DNA of 10,696 nucleotides, taken from the NCBI GenBank assembly GCA_014381035.1, contig JACMIS010000111.1, positions 1 through 10,696 on the forward strand, in the 5' to 3' direction. Positions 1 to 5,879 of this stretch are shown here, in pieces. Under the pieces are notes generated by a model. The model was given only the letters and a program-made list of their open reading frames with translations, did not search any database and was not told the DNA's origin. The stretch is from Armatimonadota bacterium. GTDB taxonomy: Bacteria > Armatimonadota > Armatimonadia > Armatimonadales > Armatimonadaceae. Positions within the stretch are counted from its first letter, which is position 1, and each line of letters starts with the position of its first letter. A program made the position numbers and the translations under genes.

Positions 1-2
1 CG

Positions 3-395
3 ACGGTAGACAAACGTATCGCCGCCATGACGAAGATGGCGCGGACGGGGTACCCGGTCGGCGTCGTTCTCGCGCCGATCATGCCGTTCGACAACTGGCA
101 GGAGGAGTACGGTGACCTGCTTCGCCGCGTCGCCGAATCCCTCGCGGACACACCGTGCGACCTGACTTTCGAGTTGATCACGCATCGGTTCACGCCCGGT
201 GCGCGTGAAACTCTTCTCGGCTGGTACCCGGCGACCGCGCTCGACATGGACGTAGACAAGCGCGAACGCAAGTTCGGCAAGTTCGGTGCGGCGAAGTATG
301 TCTATCCTGCGGTGACGATGAAGGAGATCAAGACGTTCTTTCACAACGCGATTGCCGAAATCTTGCCCCAGGCGCGGGTGTTGTACTTCACGTAG
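3..395 (+). CDS. splB: Spore photoproduct lyase family protein, C-terminal part (5' end outside the window)
   Basis: The reading frame is open from the first bases of the window, so the gene begins upstream; the ATG at 27 is internal. The 130 visible residues match the end of spore photoproduct lyase, a radical-SAM DNA repair enzyme that reverts the thymine dimer 'spore photoproduct' to two thymines. Visible family marks are the GYP.G.V.API segment near the start, ELITHRFTPGA, a D-x-x-KR-x-RKFGKFGAAKYVYP block, and the terminal residues YFT, all as I recall them from Bacillus SplB. The CxxxC iron-sulfur motif and the catalytic cysteine lie outside the window and cannot be checked. SplB homologues also occur in bacteria not known to sporulate, so this does not prove sporulation. 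The next gene starts 98 bases downstream, too far for tight coupling. Confidence 0.85.
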   Translation, partial: TVDKRIAAMTKMARTGYPVGVVLAPIMPFDNWQEEYGDLLRRVAESLADTPCDLTFELITHRFTPGARETLLGWYPATALDMDVDKRERKFGKFGAAKYVYPAVTMKEIKTFFHNAIAEILPQARVLYFT

Positions 396-434
396 AGCAC
401 TATAGACGATAGCCATGTCACCTCCGCGTTCCCG

Positions 435-465
435 CAAGCGTTCCTGTGTAGGGCAGGAATGTTTG
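435..465 (+). terminator. Hairpin after the SplB-like gene, possible terminator
   Basis: A 12-base-pair stem (435-446 with 454-465, two G-U pairs, otherwise Watson-Crick) closes a 7-base loop (447-453). It sits 39 bases after the SplB stop and 28 bases before the next start. No clean U-run follows, only TTCG after a GTTTG arm, so a classical intrinsic terminator is not certain. It could instead act as a 5' structure or a protein-binding site for the downstream membrane-protein gene. Confidence 0.45.
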
Positions 466-477
466 TTCGAAAAGGCG

Positions 478-483
478 TATACT
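478..483 (+). promoter_or_regulatory. Possible -10 element for a near-leaderless transcript
   Basis: TATACT lies 10 bases before the ATG at 494. If used, transcription would start around 490, leaving almost no leader. This fits the absence of any Shine-Dalgarno sequence before 494. There is no convincing -35 at 17-base spacing (455-460 reads AGGAAT) and no extended -10 TG, so the call rests on one hexamer and its position. Confidence 0.35.
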
Positions 484-493
484 TCCAAACGAT

Positions 494-2515
494 ATGGCGA
501 CGATGCAAAACGTTTCAACAACTGACGGGGCGAAGGATAGCGCCCCTTCCGCGAAAGATCCGGCGAGAATCAATAACGCAAAAGCCCTTGGCGTGACCGT
601 GCGGTCGCTCTTGTTGGGTTTATTTTTTACGGTTCTCGCGGATCTCTGGATTCATTATGCCGAGCTTATCATGGGGGGACGGCAAGGACACACCGCGATT
701 GCCGCGACCTCCACGCCGGTCGGTTCGTTCTGCATTCTATTCGTGCTCTCCGCGATCAACATTTTGACCCGTGCCATTTTGCCGGGGCTAGCACTTTCGG
801 GCGCGGAATTGCTGGTTATTTATGTCATGGTGACGACTTCGGCGGTGCTTTCTTCGTCGGGGCAACTCCATTTCATTGTGCCTACCGTTGTCGCCGCGTG
901 GCATTACGCGACCGATGCGAACGGTTGGGCGGGATTATTCCACCGGTTCGTACCGCCGTGGATGGCGCAAACGAACCCGAAAGCACTCGACGCGTTTTAC
1001 AAAGGGCAAGCCCCCGTCGAATGGTCGCTCTGGTTTCCGCAGATGGCGACCTGGATCGGCTTCATGCTCGCGCTATCGTTCGCCTCGCTGTGTATCGCCT
1101 CACTCCTGCGGCAGTCGTGGGTGGAACGGGAACGGCTGACCTTCCCGACCGTTGCGCTACCACTCGCGCTGTGCGACGAGAAAGTGCCCATCTTCAGGAA
1201 TCCCCTGTTCTGGTTTGGGGCGGCGGTCCCGTTCTCGTTCGCGGTCTTGAACACCATTGCGCTCAACCAGCCTGCGGTCCCGTATGTTTCGCTCCGCGCC
1301 GAAACCAACCTGATGCAGAATGTAGGCGACCTTCCCTGGCGGGCGATGAACCCGCTGATGCTGTCGTTCTACCCGTTCGTGATCGGGATCGCGTACCTGA
1401 TTCCGGTTGATGTGACGTTCAGCGCGTGGTTCTTCTACCTGTTTACCAAAGCCGAACGCGTTTTCGGCTCGGCGTTCAACATTGATGCCGACATTACCGG
1501 GGCGCAACGGGCGACATTCCCCTATATCGGGCATCAGGGCGCGGGCGCATTTCTGGGACTGACCATCGTCACCCTTTATCTCAACCGCGCCTATCTCAAG
1601 GAAGTCGTGAAGTCTATTTTGCGCGAACCGGGCGGCATGGATGATTCCAACGAACCGGTCTCCTACCGCACGGCGGCAATCGGATTGCTTTGCTCTATCG
1701 CCGTCATGGTCGGCTTCTGTGTCGCGGGTGGGATGCAACCGATCATCGCCGTGGTACTGATCGTTCTCGCTTTGACCTACATGATCGCCGCGACCAGAAT
1801 CCGCGCCGAAACCGGCAACGCCTGGCTGTTCGGTCCCGAAATCGATGTGAATGCGTTAATGACGCGCACCCTCGGCACCGGTTTTATGACGCCGCAAGAC
1901 ATGACCATTCTGGCGTTCATGCGCCCCGCCGTCGCCAACTTCGACATGCGCTGTATGCCGATGCCGCACCACTTCGACGCGTTCAAAATGGCGGATGCGG
2001 TCGGTGTTTCGCGGCGGCGGTTGTTCGGGGCGATCTGCATCGGCACCGTGCTCGGATTGACCGCGTCGTTCATGATCGCGCTGACGCTGTGGCACATGTA
2101 CGGCGCGGAGGCGAAGGCGGAACCCTGGCGAACGTCTCAGGGGCGTGTCCCGTTCGATAACCTGGCGGCACTGCTCCGGAATCCGGTCCCCGCCGACCCC
2201 TACGCCATCGGTGGCATCGCTTTCGGGTTCGGAATGACGACGGTTCTCATTCTGCTCCGAACCTACTTCGTCTGGTGGCCCCTGCACCCGGTCGGCTATG
2301 CGATAGCCAACACCGGAACCATGCAAAGCACGTGGCTACCATTTTTCATCGCGTGGCTCCTCAAAGTACTGGTGTTGCGCTATGGCGGGCAACCGATGTA
2401 CCGGATGTTTATCCCGTTCTTCCTCGGTCTGATCGCAGGCGATCTTCTGGGCGGGGGATTCACGACACTGTTCGGCGCGTTCAGTGGGATTAGCGTGTAT
2501 CCGATCAACTGGTAA
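494..2515 (+). CDS. DUF6785/DUF6784-type multi-pass membrane protein
   Basis: A 673-residue polytopic inner-membrane protein with roughly 12-14 hydrophobic segments, among them residues 35-55, 76-96, 103-122, 183-205, 236-256, 286-305, 350-364, 393-433, 511-532, 570-589, 613-628 and 636-655. The first 30 residues are polar and probably cytoplasmic. Blocks that I associate with the DUF6785/DUF6784 family are W-x-ERERLTFPTVALPLA (209-225), P-x-DVTFSAWFFYL-x-TKAE (304-321), GHQGAGAFLG (346-355), RAETGNAW (437-444), the MPMPHHFDAFKMAD stretch (488-501), WWPLHPVGYA (594-603) and RYGG-x-x-MYR (629-637). The layout recalls oligopeptide-transporter (OPT)-like permeases, so a transport role is possible, but no substrate can be named. 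No Shine-Dalgarno precedes the ATG; a second in-frame ATG lies at 503. A cold-shock/DUF1294 gene follows after 14 bases and may be cotranscribed. Family assignment is from memory; function is unknown. Confidence 0.85.
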   Translation: MATMQNVSTTDGAKDSAPSAKDPARINNAKALGVTVRSLLLGLFFTVLADLWIHYAELIMGGRQGHTAIAATSTPVGSFCILFVLSAINILTRAILPGLALSGAELLVIYVMVTTSAVLSSSGQLHFIVPTVVAAWHYATDANGWAGLFHRFVPPWMAQTNPKALDAFYKGQAPVEWSLWFPQMATWIGFMLALSFASLCIASLLRQSWVERERLTFPTVALPLALCDEKVPIFRNPLFWFGAAVPFSFAVLNTIALNQPAVPYVSLRAETNLMQNVGDLPWRAMNPLMLSFYPFVIGIAYLIPVDVTFSAWFFYLFTKAERVFGSAFNIDADITGAQRATFPYIGHQGAGAFLGLTIVTLYLNRAYLKEVVKSILREPGGMDDSNEPVSYRTAAIGLLCSIAVMVGFCVAGGMQPIIAVVLIVLALTYMIAATRIRAETGNAWLFGPEIDVNALMTRTLGTGFMTPQDMTILAFMRPAVANFDMRCMPMPHHFDAFKMADAVGVSRRRLFGAICIGTVLGLTASFMIALTLWHMYGAEAKAEPWRTSQGRVPFDNLAALLRNPVPADPYAIGGIAFGFGMTTVLILLRTYFVWWPLHPVGYAIANTGTMQSTWLPFFIAWLLKVLVLRYGGQPMYRMFIPFFLGLIAGDLLGGGFTTLFGAFSGISVYPINW

Positions 2516-2516
2516 C

Positions 2517-2524
2517 AAAAGGGA
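2517..2524 (+). promoter_or_regulatory. Ribosome binding site that supports a TTG start
   Basis: AAAAGGGA lies 5 bases before the TTG at 2530, in the short gap after the membrane-protein stop codon. The purine run and its spacing favour TTG 2530 over the in-frame GTG at 2548, which would also cut into the cold-shock domain. Confidence 0.55.
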
Positions 2525-2529
2525 CCGAA

Positions 2530-3111
2530 TTGCGACAATGCGGCACTGTGCGAGATTGGAAGGACGAGAAAGGCTTCGGCTTTATCACTCCGAGCGGGGG
2601 CGGCAGGGATGTTTTCCTGCACGTCTCGGCGGTGAAAAACGCGACGCGGCGTCCGGTCGCGGGCGACGCCGTGGAGTTCTTCATCACGGCGGGCGAGGAC
2701 GGGCGGCTCCGTGCCGCCGATGTTCGGATTGCGGGCGCGACAGTGAGCACGAAGGTGAGTCTGGTACCGTACTGGCTCGCGGCATTCTGCATCGGTGTTG
2801 GCGTTCTCCTCATGGTGCGAACCGGGTTGCCGATCGTCCTCGCATACCCTGTAATGGGCGCGATCACTTATGCCGTTTATTCGCACGACAAGGCGCAAGC
2901 GCAAGCGGGCGCGTCCCGAGTTCCCGAGAAGACCCTCCACCTGCTCGAACTACTCGGCGGCTGGATCGGGGGATACCTCGCGCAGGAACGACTGCGACAC
3001 AAGACTGCGAAGGATTCCTACCAGATCGCGTTCTGGGGCATCGTGTGTTCGCACGGCGTGGGGTGGGCGTTGTGGCTCGTCGTCACTTTCTTTGTGCCCA
3101 TAAAACGATGA
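2530..3111 (+). CDS. Cold-shock domain fused to DUF1294 membrane domain
   Basis: A 193-residue two-domain protein. Residues 4-68 form a cold-shock (OB-fold) domain with both RNA-binding motifs: KGFGFI (14-19) and DVFLHVSA (27-34). Residues 78-190 form a DUF1294 membrane domain with about four hydrophobic segments. Its family marks are Y-x-HDK-x-x-A (117-123), RVPEKTLHLLELLGGW (130-145) and AQ-x-x-RHKT-x-K (151-161). This fusion is a known architecture. The cold-shock part should bind single-stranded RNA or DNA at the cytoplasmic face; the role of DUF1294 is not established. TTG is chosen as the start because a good ribosome binding site precedes it and because it keeps the first beta strand (CGTVRDW). 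The 14-base gap after the DUF6785-type gene suggests an operon. Confidence 0.88.
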   Translation: MRQCGTVRDWKDEKGFGFITPSGGGRDVFLHVSAVKNATRRPVAGDAVEFFITAGEDGRLRAADVRIAGATVSTKVSLVPYWLAAFCIGVGVLLMVRTGLPIVLAYPVMGAITYAVYSHDKAQAQAGASRVPEKTLHLLELLGGWIGGYLAQERLRHKTAKDSYQIAFWGIVCSHGVGWALWLVVTFFVPIKR

Positions 3112-3151
3112 ACAAACAGAACTGCGGCTCGAAGCAATCCTGTACCATTTC

Positions 3152-3167
3152 CGGTCAGAAGTGACCG
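3152..3167 (+). terminator. Small hairpin after the cold-shock/DUF1294 gene
   Basis: A perfect 6-base-pair stem, CGGTCA (3152-3157) with TGACCG (3162-3167), closes a GAAG tetraloop 41 bases after the stop codon. The downstream sequence is only mildly T-rich (ACTTATGTTGTG), so this is a weak intrinsic terminator at best. The rest of the 146-base gap to the next gene shows no clear promoter. Confidence 0.35.
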
Positions 3168-3257
3168 ACTTATGTTGTGATCCCGACCACTCGATTTGCT
3201 CGGATGATGCAGTCTAGGAAGTCGGAAGGTATGTGGGGATGAAAGGACCGAACTGTC

Positions 3258-3593
3258 ATGCCGAGCGAAGAAGATTACAAGCGATGGAACTCAGACCATT
3301 GCCGATGGCTACGTGACCTGTTGACGCAGATACGGACTATCCGACCGGGAACGTCGCGGCAGGAATTGTTAAAGATCTTTACGGAGGAGGGCGGTATCTC
3401 ACACGATACATTCCAATCGTTTATTTGCCGGGAATGCTCGTTGATTCGGGTAGACGTGACGTTTCAACCCTACGACAAACCGAATCGTAAGATGGAATGG
3501 CATGACGAGGAAGGTGACCGTCATATCTACGACCCGCGCGATGAAGTAGTCAAAATTTCCGTACCCCAGATAGGGTATCCGATTTGGGATTGA
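3258..3593 (+). CDS. Small protein of an unnamed family, function unknown
   Basis: A 111-residue acidic, soluble protein without signal peptide or membrane segment. An amphipathic N-terminal part (1-38, rich in W, R, L) contains RTIRPGTSRQELLKIFTEEGG. A likely beta-rich half follows, with ICRECSLIRVDVTF (56-69), a highly charged loop (WHDEEGDRHIYDPRDEV, 80-96) and VKISVPQIGYPIWD at the end. The pattern 'I..G..R..LL..F..EGGIS... CR.C..I.VDV.F ... D.V.KIS.P' is one I recall in unnamed proteins of Acidobacteria and other soil bacteria; this is unchecked memory. Two cysteines, in C-R-E-C (57-60), are the only ones besides one near the start. A purine-rich GAAAGGA ends 11 bases before the ATG, a loose ribosome binding site. 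It looks monocistronic. I propose no function. Confidence 0.65.
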   Translation: MPSEEDYKRWNSDHCRWLRDLLTQIRTIRPGTSRQELLKIFTEEGGISHDTFQSFICRECSLIRVDVTFQPYDKPNRKMEWHDEEGDRHIYDPRDEVVKISVPQIGYPIWD

Positions 3594-3659
3594 ATGATCC
3601 CGCGTGAGGCTTGACTGTGTGCGGTGCGTTCACGAGATCTGGTGTCCCGTAGGTGCCCC

Positions 3660-3691
3660 GTTTGCTTAGTCTCCCCTTCGAGTGAGCAAAC
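3660..3691 (+). repeat. Inverted repeat upstream of the GNAT gene
   Basis: GTTTGCTTA (3660-3668) pairs with TGAGCAAAC (3683-3691), 9 base pairs including one G-U, around a 14-base pyrimidine-rich loop. It ends 19 bases before the ATG at 3711. It could be a terminator-like structure after the 111-residue gene, an operator, or a leader hairpin. No U-run follows. Confidence 0.35.
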
Positions 3692-3710
3692 AGAGCATTC
3701 ATTCGATACT

Positions 3711-4178
3711 ATGAACGCGATGAGAAATCAAAACCTGTATCTGGTCGAAATCAAAGAAGACGGCACTTTTTCGGAAAAGATCACGGACCTGTCGGACATC
3801 GCGAAAGACGTTTGCCGAGCGTTCGCCGCGATTTACAACGAGACCAGGTTTTCGTCGCCGTGGACCGGCTATTTGGCGGTTCGGGACGGCGAAGTCGTCG
3901 GAACCTGCGGGTTCAAGTCGCCCCCGGTAAATAACACCGTCGAAATCTCCTATTTCACCTTTCAACCCTTCGAGAATCAGGGAATCGCTACCGACATGGC
4001 GCGAATGCTACTCGCCATCGCGCACCGGGCGGGTCCCGAGTTCGCAGTCGTCGCCCATTCCTTGCCCGAGGAGAACGCATCGGCAGCGATCCTGCGCAAA
4101 GTCGGCTTCACAAACATGGGAATGGTTGAAGACCCCGAAGACGGTCCCGTTTGGCATTGGCGATTTTCAAACAAATAA
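3711..4178 (+). CDS. GNAT family N-acetyltransferase
   Basis: A cytoplasmic protein of 155 residues, near the usual length of single-domain GNAT enzymes, which transfer acetyl from acetyl-CoA to an amine. From the ATG at 3711, residues 45-60 (AVRDGEVVGTCGFKSP) form the central beta hairpin. VEISYFTFQPFENQGIATDMARMLL (67-91) is motif A with the acetyl-CoA pyrophosphate loop, here Q-N-Q-G-I-A in place of the usual Q/R-x-x-G-x-G/A. The N-A-S-A-x-x-x-L-R-K-V-G-F segment (120-132) is motif B, as in ribosomal-protein or small-molecule acetyltransferases. The reading frame is open back to a GTG at 3624, but the added 29 residues look like noncoding sequence. ATG 3720 is an equally good start; GATACT at 3705-3710 might be a -10 giving a leaderless transcript from 3720. 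The substrate cannot be told. Confidence 0.85.
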   Translation: MNAMRNQNLYLVEIKEDGTFSEKITDLSDIAKDVCRAFAAIYNETRFSSPWTGYLAVRDGEVVGTCGFKSPPVNNTVEISYFTFQPFENQGIATDMARMLLAIAHRAGPEFAVVAHSLPEENASAAILRKVGFTNMGMVEDPEDGPVWHWRFSNK

Positions 4179-4780
4179 ATCAACATGGCGCGGCTGATAA
4201 TTCGAATGCTGATATTTCTCGCCAGCCGTTTCACGACGCGTTGGAACCCATTGGAATCGCAGGGCGAACGTCAGAGTTTAATTCAACTATCGCGAGAACT
4301 GCATTTTGATGTCGTCATAAATCGAGGTAATCCTGTAAATAACCGGGGAAACAATATCTGGCAAAAGTAGTGAAAGAAGGAGAGAATCAATAAATCCAAC
4401 GACTTGGACATCGGTACGGAGAGTTGCACCACATCAAAGATAACTAGATCGCTTGTACTGCATGAGAACAGATACAGGATCATACCAACGAATAGGATCG
4501 CTACCTGTCCTTCCTCAGGTTTTCGCAACCGTCTCAGTGTGGAATAACAGAAAAGCAATACGGATATAGAATCTATTATCAAGCCTGCCAAATATAATTT
4601 GTTTGAGGTGATAGTACCAGTGAGTGGTAGTAAATACTGTGCCAGATAAGCGATCAAACAACTAACTACAGCGATTGCGACGAATGCTACCGTGATGGGG
4701 TCTCGCTCGTGCGACCTTAGCAAAAATATTGGCATGGCGTTCGCTCAAAAAAATCCCTCAAATTCTCAAACCGTGGACGC
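4179..4780. other. AT-richer convergent region between the two gene blocks
   Basis: This stretch separates the + strand genes from the minus-strand operon. GC is about 40% in the sample 4321-4380 against 60% at 10081-10140. The only candidate gene is the minus-strand membrane-sensor fragment at 4283-4735. A weak hairpin (CGGCTG 4191-4196 with CAGCCG 4223-4228, then GTTT) could terminate the GNAT transcript. GCTGATA occurs twice (4193-4199, 4208-4214) around the palindrome ATTCGAAT. CTCAAA occurs three times between 4744 and 4770. The 61-codon + strand frame at 4185-4370 has no supporting features. Confidence 0.5.
4283..4735 (-). pseudogene. Fragment of a multi-pass membrane sensor region (possible gene remnant)
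   Basis: The frame encodes 150 residues with four hydrophobic segments (about 14-37, 46-67, 77-95, 113-131) and a polar, unremarkable tail from 139 on. The order (two helices, an RRLRKPEE charged turn, a helix ending in S-D-L, then S-x-x-D-L-L-x-L-x-F-F-H-Y and a further helix) resembles the N-terminal membrane half found before GGDEF or histidine-kinase domains, where the pattern is 'RPEERRAW ... GD..W ... P.S.AD..YL..Y'. In such proteins more helices and an output domain follow; here the frame stops at 4283 and nothing of that kind follows. A truncated gene is therefore my preferred reading. A small intact membrane protein is the alternative. It begins 46 bases beyond the operon terminator, has no clear ribosome binding site, and is AT-richer than its neighbours. 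Confidence 0.4.
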
Positions 4781-4819
4781 AAAAATGGGGCGGCAACCCC
4801 TCGGTTGCAACCCCATTTT
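4781..4819 (-). terminator. Strong intrinsic terminator of the minus-strand operon
   Basis: AAAATGGGG (4782-4790) pairs perfectly with CCCCATTTT (4811-4819). After a 2x2 internal mismatch, GCAACC (4793-4798) pairs with GGTTGC (4803-4808) around a 4-base loop (4799-4802). On the minus strand the stem ends in CCCCATTTTT, giving the required U-run. It lies 28 bases after the stop of the BsuPI-domain gene. The near symmetry with TTTTA on the + strand means it could also stop convergent transcripts. Confidence 0.85.
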
Positions 4820-4847
4820 ATCGTGCGTGACGTCTAACTCGCTTTGG

Positions 4848-5879
4848 TTAGTTGACCTCGATACGGGTTTGTGTTGCGCCGACGACCCCTCTGCCGCCGA
4901 CCGAGGTCAGGGACGCTGCCACGTCAAGCGTTTGTCCGGGCTTGATGTCGTTCCCGATGCGCCAGCTACCTTGAAACTTTCGTTGTGCGCCGGGTTGCAG
5001 CGTTACTTGTTGCATGACCTGTGCCCACGCGACACCGTCGCTCAGTCGCCAGATCGGTGTGCGAGTTCCGGCAGGGGTGCGGGTCGCAGGGATCGCCCAA
5101 ACATCGAACAGTTGCGCCGAGCCGAACGCCAGCGTCACCGGTTGCCGGTTGGTATTCACCACCGTGTAGGTAAAACTGACCACGTCGCCGGGACGAACCG
5201 ATGTCTTGCTCAGTGCGAGGGAACCACGAATCGCGGACGCTCCCCAACCGCCGCCGCCGCCATTGTTGCCGTTGCCGGGACCGGTTACCGGGTCGGGGGG
5301 CACAATCCCGCCGTTCCCGTTGCCCGGTTGTGGTCGCTCCACGCCGCGCTCGGTAAGAAAGACCTGTGCGGAGACGGGCAGGGAATCGAGGACCCGCGCA
5401 TCAATCCGGTAGGCACCCATCGGAACGGTTTTTCCGCGAGCGTCGCGCTGGTCCCAGAACTCCGTCCACTGCGCCGTGCCGCCTGCATTGAGCTTAAGCG
5501 AGCCACCCCGCGACTGCGATTTATCCCGACTCCAGATCACGCGGTTGGTACGAACATCGGTAATCGTGATCGCATACTCGCCCTTGCGCGGCAACTGGAT
5601 ATGCGCGCTTCCGTTGCCGAAATTGGTCAGCGTCAGGCGTAACTGAACGCCGGTACCGGCGCGGTAATTGGTCCGGTCGGTGTAAAGCCAGGCTTCCAAT
5701 TTTCGGTTATCGTTGCGCCAGTACACGGCTTGACCGGAATCAGAATTGTTTTTGTAGCCGTTACCGTCTCCGTTATTGATGGTGATATTGTTGTTGATGA
5801 CGGTTTGCGCGGTCGCCGCCGTTAGCGGTGTGAGCAGTGCCGCCATCGCTATCGCGCTCAAAAATGCTGTTCGTTTCAT
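4848..5879 (-). CDS. Exported protein with BsuPI-like (proteinase inhibitor) domains
   Basis: A 343-residue protein. A signal peptide is clear: MKR, a hydrophobic core (5-20) and an A-T-A site, with cleavage likely after residue 24. An Asn/Gly-rich stretch follows (26-50). Residues 60-180 form a beta-rich domain (V-Q-L-R-L-T-L-T-N-F-G ... Y-A-I-T-I-T-D ... V-I-W-S-R-D ... G-x-Y-R-I-D-A-R-V). A Pro/Gly/Asn linker (183-215) leads to a second beta domain (216-343) with VSFTYTVVNTNRQPVTLAF, DVWAIP and the IWRLSDGVAW strand. These strands match the BsuPI fold (intracellular proteinase inhibitor of Bacillus); the exported, probably tandem form is the odd point. It need not inhibit proteases, since BsuPI-like domains occur in many surface proteins. 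The start at 5879 is preferred over upstream codons because the signal peptide and a ribosome binding site follow from it. It overlaps the MazG stop by ATGA and is the last gene of the operon. Confidence 0.8.
   Translation of the reverse strand: MKRTAFLSAIAMAALLTPLTAATAQTVINNNITINNGDGNGYKNNSDSGQAVYWRNDNRKLEAWLYTDRTNYRAGTGVQLRLTLTNFGNGSAHIQLPRKGEYAITITDVRTNRVIWSRDKSQSRGGSLKLNAGGTAQWTEFWDQRDARGKTVPMGAYRIDARVLDSLPVSAQVFLTERGVERPQPGNGNGGIVPPDPVTGPGNGNNGGGGGWGASAIRGSLALSKTSVRPGDVVSFTYTVVNTNRQPVTLAFGSAQLFDVWAIPATRTPAGTRTPIWRLSDGVAWAQVMQQVTLQPGAQRKFQGSWRIGNDIKPGQTLDVAASLTSVGGRGVVGATQTRIEVN

Noticed and set aside
1157..1738. Minus-strand 193-codon frame inside the DUF6785-type gene
   Set aside because: Composition dominated by Arg, Glu and Asp from antisense codons; the + strand encodes a coherent membrane protein.
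2484..3164. + strand 226-codon frame overlapping the cold-shock/DUF1294 gene
   Set aside because: Out-of-frame shadow; the accepted frame has RNP1/RNP2 and DUF1294 motifs and a ribosome binding site.
4185..4370. 61-codon + strand frame just after the GNAT gene
   Set aside because: No recognisable motif and no ribosome binding site; it overlaps the membrane-sensor fragment on the other strand.
5220..5332. Possible tandem repeat of Gly/Asn/Pro codons
   Set aside because: It is the low-complexity linker between the two domains of the BsuPI-like protein, not a DNA repeat or CRISPR array.
4692..5642. Long + strand open frame (316 codons) opposite the BsuPI-domain gene
   Set aside because: Its product has no family features and is rich in Arg, Cys and Pro as expected of an antisense shadow; the minus strand has a signal peptide, ribosome binding site and terminator.
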